From a bacterium UBP6_UBA1177 (GTDB lineage: Bacteria; UBP6; UBA1177): 19,035 nucleotides of DNA. The position numbers and the translations under genes were made by a program. This document shows, one piece after another, positions 14,305 through 19,035 of this stretch. Location: the NCBI GenBank assembly GCA_002310995.1, contig DBYV01000065.1, positions 47,259-66,293 on the forward strand, given 5' to 3'. The notes under the pieces were generated by a model. That model was not told the origin of the DNA. It searched no databases and saw nothing but the letters and a program-made list of their open reading frames with translations. Each line of letters starts with the position of its first letter. Positions within the stretch are counted from its first letter, which is position 1.

Positions 14305-15156
14305 TTATTTTGTTATAAATTCTATCTGGTCTTTGTCGACTTTCGGATTTATAAGCATAAAAAAGAGTTTTTTTGTATCGTCTGAAGCAACAAGCACAAC
14401 TTTGTCGCTTTTTTTGATGCCGATATTGGTAAAAAGAAGGATCTTTTCAGTGTGGCTGAGAGAGTTCATGATTGTTTCTGGAATGAACTCCGTATATGTC
14501 CTTGCAAAAAGTTCCTTAAATGTTGAAAGCGATTTCAGAGGAAAGCGGCTTGTCATAGTTTCTTCCTTGAAAATTACCGATTCGCCGTTTTCAAGTTCAA
14601 GAGTGTATATTTGTTCCGATATTTCTTTAAGTTTCTTTTTGATAGATATTATCTTTACTGCTTTATCGGAAAAAAGTTCATTGTTCGGCTCAAGCTGCAG
14701 AAGAACCGATGTGAAACGGTCGATGTCGAAAAGAAAGTGCTTTGCGGCGATTCTTTTGAAAGTCGAAGCGGGAATATGAATGAAGTCAATGCTGAAGCCG
14801 GGAAATATTTTGAGGATAGTTTCTCTTATCTGACCTGTCAGAGCGGAGTTTATGAAACCTATAATTATTTCTTTCGTCTCTTTTTTGAACGATACCGGCA
14901 GAGCAAGCAGCCTGGTTATGACATCAGGTGTGAAAAATCTTGCGAAAAAGTCATCTGACATGAACCCTTTTTTCTCTTCATACATGACAGGATAGCCGTC
15001 TTTTTCATAGAATTTGGCAAGTTTTTTCTCGTCAATCATCCCTTTTGAAATTGCGAACCATATCGGGTCCACATTTTTTCTCATTTTTAGAATTTTGTTG
15101 GCATTTTCCGAAGAAATAACGCCGTCCTGAACCATTTTCAGCATCAGATTTCTCAT
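14305..15156 (-). CDS. Standalone protein resembling the GspE/PilB N-terminal (MshEN) domain
   Basis: This 283-residue protein has no Walker motifs, membrane spans or signal peptide. Residues 1-130 show the spacing of the MshEN / T2SSE_N domain of GspE and PilB ATPases: a helix pair around DGVISSENANKILKMR, then ISKGMIDEKKLAKFYEKDGYPV, a strand-rich part with IIIGFINSAL, and a helix before a Phe-rich end. In such domains the motif pair binds c-di-GMP in some proteins, but the key ligands cannot be confirmed here. The second half (to residue 283) is unassigned. I choose ATG 15156 because GAGGAG lies 7 nt upstream; the TTG at 15171 would overlap that site. The GAGGAG itself overlaps the nadE stop. 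Assignment to the domain family is tentative. Confidence 0.72.
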   Translation of the reverse strand: MRNLMLKMVQDGVISSENANKILKMRKNVDPIWFAISKGMIDEKKLAKFYEKDGYPVMYEEKKGFMSDDFFARFFTPDVITRLLALPVSFKKETKEIIIGFINSALTGQIRETILKIFPGFSIDFIHIPASTFKRIAAKHFLFDIDRFTSVLLQLEPNNELFSDKAVKIISIKKKLKEISEQIYTLELENGESVIFKEETMTSRFPLKSLSTFKELFARTYTEFIPETIMNSLSHTEKILLFTNIGIKKSDKVVLVASDDTKKLFFMLINPKVDKDQIEFITK

Positions 15157-15167
15157 ATGAAATCTCC

Positions 15168-15953
15168 TCAAATTTTTGCAATTATAGGAACTTTTCTTTT
15201 GTATTTCATTGAATTTATGCGTGTTTTTACGAACTTTACCAGTTTTTCGTCAAAACCTTCGTTTATAATATCATCTTCGTTCATTTGCAGATCCGATATT
15301 GCGTGGATAACCGGATCCATCTGGATATAGGAGTATCCGATTTCGCCTTCATCTGTCTGACCTTCAAAAAGATCTGCGCTCGGAGCCTTTGTTATGACGC
15401 TTTCGGGAAGCCCGAGAAAACGCGCAAATTCAAAAATGTCGGTTTTATAGAGACTGCCGATGGGATTTATCGCCGAAGCGCCGTCACCGAACATCGTGAA
15501 GTATCCGAGTTCTATTTCGCTTTTGTTACCTGTGCCGAGAACTATCGCGCCGTTTGCCGCCGAGAAGTCGAAAAGGGTCATCATTCTTGTTCTTGCCATG
15601 ATATTGCCGAGACGTCCTTTTCTTGAGAAGTCTGGGTTGGTCATGTTATTTGCAGAGAATGTGTCTACGACGGCTGAAATTTCGATTCTAAGGCTGTTTA
15701 TTCCGGTGTTTTCAACGACTTTAAGTGCGTCTTCCACACTTTTTGAGCTTGAAGTTTTGTATGGCATAAGAATTCCTGTAACATTTTCCTTTCCCAGAGC
15801 TCTTGCGGCAAGAGCAGCTACAAGTGCGCTGTCAAGACCACCGGAAAGCCCTAGAACAGCTTTTTTTAAGCCGGTTTTTTCAATTTCCGTGACCAGAAAC
15901 GAGGTTAGTTTTTTCTCAATTTCCGTGAAATCAAGTTTCGGAAGAGTTATCAT
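15168..15953 (-). CDS. nadE: NAD+ synthetase, ammonia-dependent
   Basis: NadE makes NAD+ from deamido-NAD with ATP and ammonia. The 261-residue chain has the N-type ATP pyrophosphatase loop SGGLDS (37-42), GNIMARTRM (116-124), GTGNKSE (140-146) and APSADL (190-195). It has no glutaminase domain, so it should depend on free ammonia or a partner glutaminase. The start ATG at 15953 overlaps the previous stop (ATGA), with AGAGG upstream. It is the fourth gene of the minus-strand block read from the right edge. No regulatory site is visible. Confidence 0.96.
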   Translation of the reverse strand: MITLPKLDFTEIEKKLTSFLVTEIEKTGLKKAVLGLSGGLDSALVAALAARALGKENVTGILMPYKTSSSKSVEDALKVVENTGINSLRIEISAVVDTFSANNMTNPDFSRKGRLGNIMARTRMMTLFDFSAANGAIVLGTGNKSEIELGYFTMFGDGASAINPIGSLYKTDIFEFARFLGLPESVITKAPSADLFEGQTDEGEIGYSYIQMDPVIHAISDLQMNEDDIINEGFDEKLVKFVKTRINSMKYKRKVPIIAKI

Positions 15954-16441
15954 GCGTTGCCTCTCATTTTAAGCTGATTTAATAATGATTTTCGTATATT
16001 AAGCGAATTTGAAAAATAATCGGAAAGAAGCGTTTCTCTTGCCTCTCTGCTTGAAAAGCCTGAAACCGTACAGTAGTCACTTTCTATGGAATCGAGAGTT
16101 TTTGAATCAAAATCTGACATAAGTGCAATACGGCATTTTTTTATAAATTCAAGTTCAGGTTCATCGGGCATGGTGAATGAGTGGGCAAGTTCTGCAAGCC
16201 ACGAAGCGGCGATAAAGTTGCGCGGATTTCTGCGTAGGGGAGCGATTTCTTCAAGCGAAACAAAATCGTCAAGAAAGTAGGTGTTGTTTTTTTTGCTTAG
16301 CACCACTTCACAGTTTTCAAAAAGTGAAAAGTTATCTTTTTTCGAGAAAAAGCGGAAAGTTTCACCTTCTTTGGAAATAGTATGGAAAAAACCGTTTCCG
16401 TGAGATTTTTTGTAGGTGATAGTTCCCTGTACGATATACAT
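15950..16441 (-). CDS. Short RecO-like protein
   Basis: The 163-residue protein matches the outline of RecO, the recombination mediator that helps load RecA: an N-terminal OB-like part (IVQGTITYKKSHGNGFFHTI, then RFFSKKDNFSLFENCEVVLS) and a helical part in which NFIAASWLAELAHSF resembles the RecO stretch that follows the OB fold. It is much shorter than usual RecO (about 240) and lacks its zinc-binding Cys. It could be a truncated, divergent RecO or another OB protein; I leave the symbol blank. The ATG at 16441 shares one base with the upstream stop (TGATG), without a strong Shine-Dalgarno, suggesting coupled translation. Its stop overlaps the nadE start. Confidence 0.72.
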   Translation of the reverse strand: MYIVQGTITYKKSHGNGFFHTISKEGETFRFFSKKDNFSLFENCEVVLSKKNNTYFLDDFVSLEEIAPLRRNPRNFIAASWLAELAHSFTMPDEPELEFIKKCRIALMSDFDSKTLDSIESDYCTVSGFSSREARETLLSDYFSNSLNIRKSLLNQLKMRGNA

Positions 16442-17280
16442 CAGTTTACCGATTCTATCTGCTGCTTCTTTTCAGGTTTTTTGCGTTCGATATTTGTCGT
16501 TACGCCCAGCTGTTTTGCAAGTTCGACACATTCGTTAAGAAAAGGAATCGAGACTTCTTTTGTGTTGATAGCCTGAACTTCAAGACAACGGCGAAGATAT
16601 TTCTGCCCGAGTTCTTCATCCTTAAGCATATACATTTTGAGCGCGCCTCGGTATAAAGCTTCGACATCAAACGGAAAGTATTCAAGCGCTTTTTTGTAAT
16701 TTTCAGCTGCGAGTTTGTGAAGATTCTGTTCATCATACATGAGTGCAAGCTGTTTGTAGGCTTCGGAATGGGTTCCGCGCATCTTGATTGCGGCATCGAA
16801 GTGCTGTTTCGCAAGATCGTACTGTTTCTGCTTCCTGTAAACAATGCCGATGTTTGTTTCGGCATAATGAGGTCTCGGATACATCGTGTCCGCGAGAACA
16901 GCCTTGAATTCTTCTAAAGCTTCGTCAAATTTATCCTGCTCAAGGTAAAGCGCTCCGAGATTGTTTCTTGCATCTGTGAACTTTTTGTCGATTTTTAAGG
17001 CTTTTTTGAAGTTTTCTTCAGCTTTTTTTTCATCATGCTCAATCATGAAAACAAGTCCGAGCGTGTTGTAATACTGAGGAAGGTCGGGTGCGGCTTCGAT
17101 CGCCATCATGATTTCTCGTCTTGCTTTGATGTAGTCGCCCTGATTCAGCGCGGCAAGACCAAGCTGATAGTGACCGTCGCTTTTCCTTTCGTCGCTTATT
17201 GTTTTCGTGTCTGCCGAAGAACATGCAACAGTAAGTTGAAAAAGAATGAAGATTGAAAGTAATAGCTTAATTTTATTCAA
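16441..17280 (-). CDS. TPR lipoprotein, PilW/PilF-like
   Basis: A signal peptide ends at the lipobox TVAC (C20), followed by Ser. About five tetratricopeptide repeats follow (roughly 35-66, 67-100, 101-134, 136-168, 170-202), then a helical tail ending in a Lys/Glu-rich stretch. The arrangement, including the break VLADTMYPRPHYAETNIG, matches PilW/PilF, the outer-membrane lipoprotein that helps assemble the type IV pilus secretin. TPR lipoproteins are common, so pilus work is only likely, not proven. The start is TTG at 17280, with GAGG 5 nt upstream. It sits 18 bp after the large barrel gene and is coupled to the RecO-like gene. The GspE-N-like gene further down the same block fits a secretion or pilus theme. 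Confidence 0.85.
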   Translation of the reverse strand: MNKIKLLLSIFILFQLTVACSSADTKTISDERKSDGHYQLGLAALNQGDYIKARREIMMAIEAAPDLPQYYNTLGLVFMIEHDEKKAEENFKKALKIDKKFTDARNNLGALYLEQDKFDEALEEFKAVLADTMYPRPHYAETNIGIVYRKQKQYDLAKQHFDAAIKMRGTHSEAYKQLALMYDEQNLHKLAAENYKKALEYFPFDVEALYRGALKMYMLKDEELGQKYLRRCLEVQAINTKEVSIPFLNECVELAKQLGVTTNIERKKPEKKQQIESVN

Positions 17281-17298
17281 TTTTTCCTCTGGAAGAGA

Positions 17299-19035
17299 TT
17301 ATTTCTTTTCCTCTTTTTTATCGGATTTTTTGTTTTTGTCTTCTTTGCCGGATCTACCCCATTCCCAGCCGAATTCGACATCGCCGCCTAAATCCCATGA
17401 TGAAACATAGTGGCCTTCGAGGTTGTCATGCGGACGAGGATTCTTTGCATTCCAGAAAGACCAGTGTTTACCGGCGTAACCGTTGATGTAGAGGAACGGA
17501 AGGATCTGGAATCTGATAACGCCTCTGAAAAGCGAGCTGACATGGCTGTCGGAGAAAAGCTCTTTAGCGCTGCCGAAACCGCGTTTGTAGTATGAAACCA
17601 TCATTTTTACGATCCAGAGGTCTGGAAGTTCGAGGTGTGCAAAGAGAGAAGAAGAGTCTGGAAGTTTTTCGTAGCCTACGGAAAGTGCGATCCATGTCCT
17701 GAAACTGTAGCTGAGTTCTCCGTAGAAAGAGCCGACGAACTTATCATCCGAATCGTTCATAAGGTGCCAGTATTTAGAGCGGCCGTCCGGCTGGAAATTG
17801 TTTTTGCCGTAGATGTTTGTCATCATTTCTATACGTTCGATGTCGTAGAATGTGTCGAAGAAAGACGGAATGTAGGAATCATGGTGAGCTCTTCCTTCAA
17901 GCTGGATTCTGAGAGCGTGCTGATTGTTCTGGTCAAGGTTGAATCTTCCCAAAAGACCGAATGTGAAACCGCCTTTTACAAAATCTTTTTTGAACCACGA
18001 ATAGTCGGTGAAAGCCTTGATATCGACTTTTTCGTTTTTAAAGAGTTTAAGTTCGAAGTCGATGCCCTGCATATAGAGGAATTCATCGTCTTCAATTATC
18101 GGACGGCCTTTTGAATCAACAGCTATTCTGGGGATACGGTTGTCTTTTCCGTTGAAATAGTCGTCAGCGTCGTAGTCATAATATTTTTCGTAACGGAGCT
18201 TTGTCGGAGCATTTCTGTCGGCAACGAAAGAATAACCGAAAGAAACGCTTCTTGCATGATAGTTTCCGATAGCGGAGAACGGCTTTATGAAAACAAGTCC
18301 GCCGAATATATTGCCTCTCGCGACATCGCCGAGAAGTGCTTCAAAACCCGCGTAGTCGAAATACCAGTTGAGTTTTGCCGACATTGTTGAAAATGTCGAG
18401 TCGTGGTTCGGAATGTAGCGTTTGAGAATAGTTCCGTGACCGATTGTCTGGGCGAAGTTGCTGCCGAGCGAGAAGTAGAGGTTGTCTTCTGATGTTCCGA
18501 TCTGCAAGTATCTCAGTATCTTGAGGTAATCCTGCCACTCATCCCAATCCTCTTTTCTGAAGCGGACTTTACCGTCATTGCTGTTTACATCGGTGCTAAG
18601 AACCCTGATATTGAACGGAGCATGGATCGCGAAAATCAAATCAAGTTCTTTTTCGCTGACAGGTTCCTTTATAAGTTTATCGAAGTGCATTGAAAATTTT
18701 GGATCAATAACAAGATAAAGTTCGTCGTCCATGAACTTTACACCGGCTGCAAGTCCTGCGCTGTTGTATGGGGAGATTATCTCGTTTGCACCGATATTTG
18801 CTACTTCTCCCTTCCAGAACCTTTTTTCTATATCCCTGATTTTTCTGTCGTTTTCTTCTTTTTCTTTGCTTTTGTCTGATTTTGAATCAGCAGTCTGCTT
18901 CTCATCTTTTTTCTGTTCTGCAGCTGCGGGTTTCTGCTCAGCCGGTTTCGGTTCCTCAGCTTTAGCAGGTTTCTGCTCGGCCGGTTTCGGTTCTTCAGCT
19001 TTAGCAGGTTTCTGCTCAGCCGGTTTCGGTTCTTC
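17299..19035 (-). CDS. Large outer-membrane barrel protein with Lys/Pro/Glu repeat linker (N-terminus missing)
   Basis: The frame is open to the right edge, so 578 residues are present and the N-terminus, probably with a signal peptide, is missing. The ATG at 18732 is internal: the frame upstream continues in register. The first 36 residues are a Lys/Pro/Ala/Glu tandem repeat, residues 37-60 a Lys/Glu/Asp-rich stretch, and the rest is dominated by alternating beta-strands rich in Trp, Tyr and Phe (for example IALSVGYEKLP, FLYINGYAGKHW, GDVEFGWEWG). This is an outer-membrane barrel signature. Unlike most such proteins it does not end in Phe: the last strand is followed by a charged tail (GKEDKNKKSDKKEEKK). 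Function unknown. The repeat linker could span the periplasm or bind peptidoglycan. It is the first visible gene of the block leading to nadE. Confidence 0.82.
   Translation of the reverse strand, partial: EEPKPAEQKPAKAEEPKPAEQKPAKAEEPKPAEQKPAAAEQKKDEKQTADSKSDKSKEKEENDRKIRDIEKRFWKGEVANIGANEIISPYNSAGLAAGVKFMDDELYLVIDPKFSMHFDKLIKEPVSEKELDLIFAIHAPFNIRVLSTDVNSNDGKVRFRKEDWDEWQDYLKILRYLQIGTSEDNLYFSLGSNFAQTIGHGTILKRYIPNHDSTFSTMSAKLNWYFDYAGFEALLGDVARGNIFGGLVFIKPFSAIGNYHARSVSFGYSFVADRNAPTKLRYEKYYDYDADDYFNGKDNRIPRIAVDSKGRPIIEDDEFLYMQGIDFELKLFKNEKVDIKAFTDYSWFKKDFVKGGFTFGLLGRFNLDQNNQHALRIQLEGRAHHDSYIPSFFDTFYDIERIEMMTNIYGKNNFQPDGRSKYWHLMNDSDDKFVGSFYGELSYSFRTWIALSVGYEKLPDSSSLFAHLELPDLWIVKMMVSYYKRGFGSAKELFSDSHVSSLFRGVIRFQILPFLYINGYAGKHWSFWNAKNPRPHDNLEGHYVSSWDLGGDVEFGWEWGRSGKEDKNKKSDKKEEKK
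18929..19035. repeat. 39-bp tandem repeat coding a 13-residue Lys/Pro/Glu unit
   Basis: Units lie at 18929-18967, 18968-19006 and 19007-19035 (29 bp, cut by the window edge). Each encodes EEPKPAEQKPAKA (register arbitrary) in the barrel protein. The units differ at only two sites (GCT/GCC for Ala and GAG/GAA for Glu), and both changes are silent. The array continues beyond the window, so the true copy number is unknown. Confidence 0.92.

Noticed and set aside
1..19035. Mobile element, prophage or defence island
   Set aside because: No transposase, integrase, toxin-antitoxin pair, restriction gene or boundary repeats are visible; gene blocks are tight and look native.

Overview
The window reads as an ordinary chromosomal segment of a diderm (Gram-negative-type) bacterium, probably an uncultured or poorly characterised lineage. 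Evidence for an outer membrane is two predicted beta-barrel proteins (2635-3789 and 17299-19035) and two lipoproteins. Clear Shine-Dalgarno sites (AGGAGG/GGAGG) precede most genes, and TTG starts are frequent (pyrR, the TPR lipoprotein, the 198-residue secreted protein, probably the Zn-ribbon protein); priA uses GTG. The Cys-paired lipoprotein repeats and the DksA-type regulator recall deltaproteobacterial or myxobacterial relatives, but I cannot fix the phylum. I see no transposase, integrase, phage gene, CRISPR array or defence island.

Layout. Positions 1-1214 (minus) hold the N-terminal 404 residues of a sodium-coupled NSS-family transporter. Upstream of it on the same strand lie the RNase P RNA gene (1272-1622), a coiled-coil Zn-ribbon protein, and a CAT-anticodon tRNA (2501-2576) with its own promoter and hairpin terminator. 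A BamA/TamA-type barrel protein (2635-3789, minus) diverges from rimO (4028-5344, plus) across a repeat-rich 238-bp spacer. rimO meets trxB tail to tail with only 5 bp between stop codons.

Positions 5350-10053 (minus) form one tight six-gene block: small membrane-anchored protein, pyrR, pyrB, pyrC, an unrecognised 205-residue protein, trxB. The first steps of pyrimidine synthesis sit here, with pyrB and pyrC overlapping. A divergent promoter region (10054-10244) separates this block from a plus-strand block: a lipoprotein with three Cys-paired repeats, a DksA/TraR-type regulator, a secreted protein, and priA. priA faces a minus-strand block read from the right edge: a large outer-membrane barrel protein with a Lys/Pro/Glu tandem-repeat linker, a PilW/PilF-like TPR lipoprotein, a short RecO-like protein, nadE, and a standalone protein resembling the N-terminal domain of GspE/PilB ATPases.

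Most content is housekeeping: RNA processing, translation (tRNA, RimO), pyrimidine and NAD synthesis, thiol redox, replication restart. The less ordinary points are the repeat architecture of the lipoprotein, the standalone GspE-N-like gene near a pilus-type lipoprotein, the shared half-sites in the 10.1-kb divergent promoter region, the TAACGAT repeats before rimO, and PyrR without a visible attenuator. I found no clear new multi-gene system.
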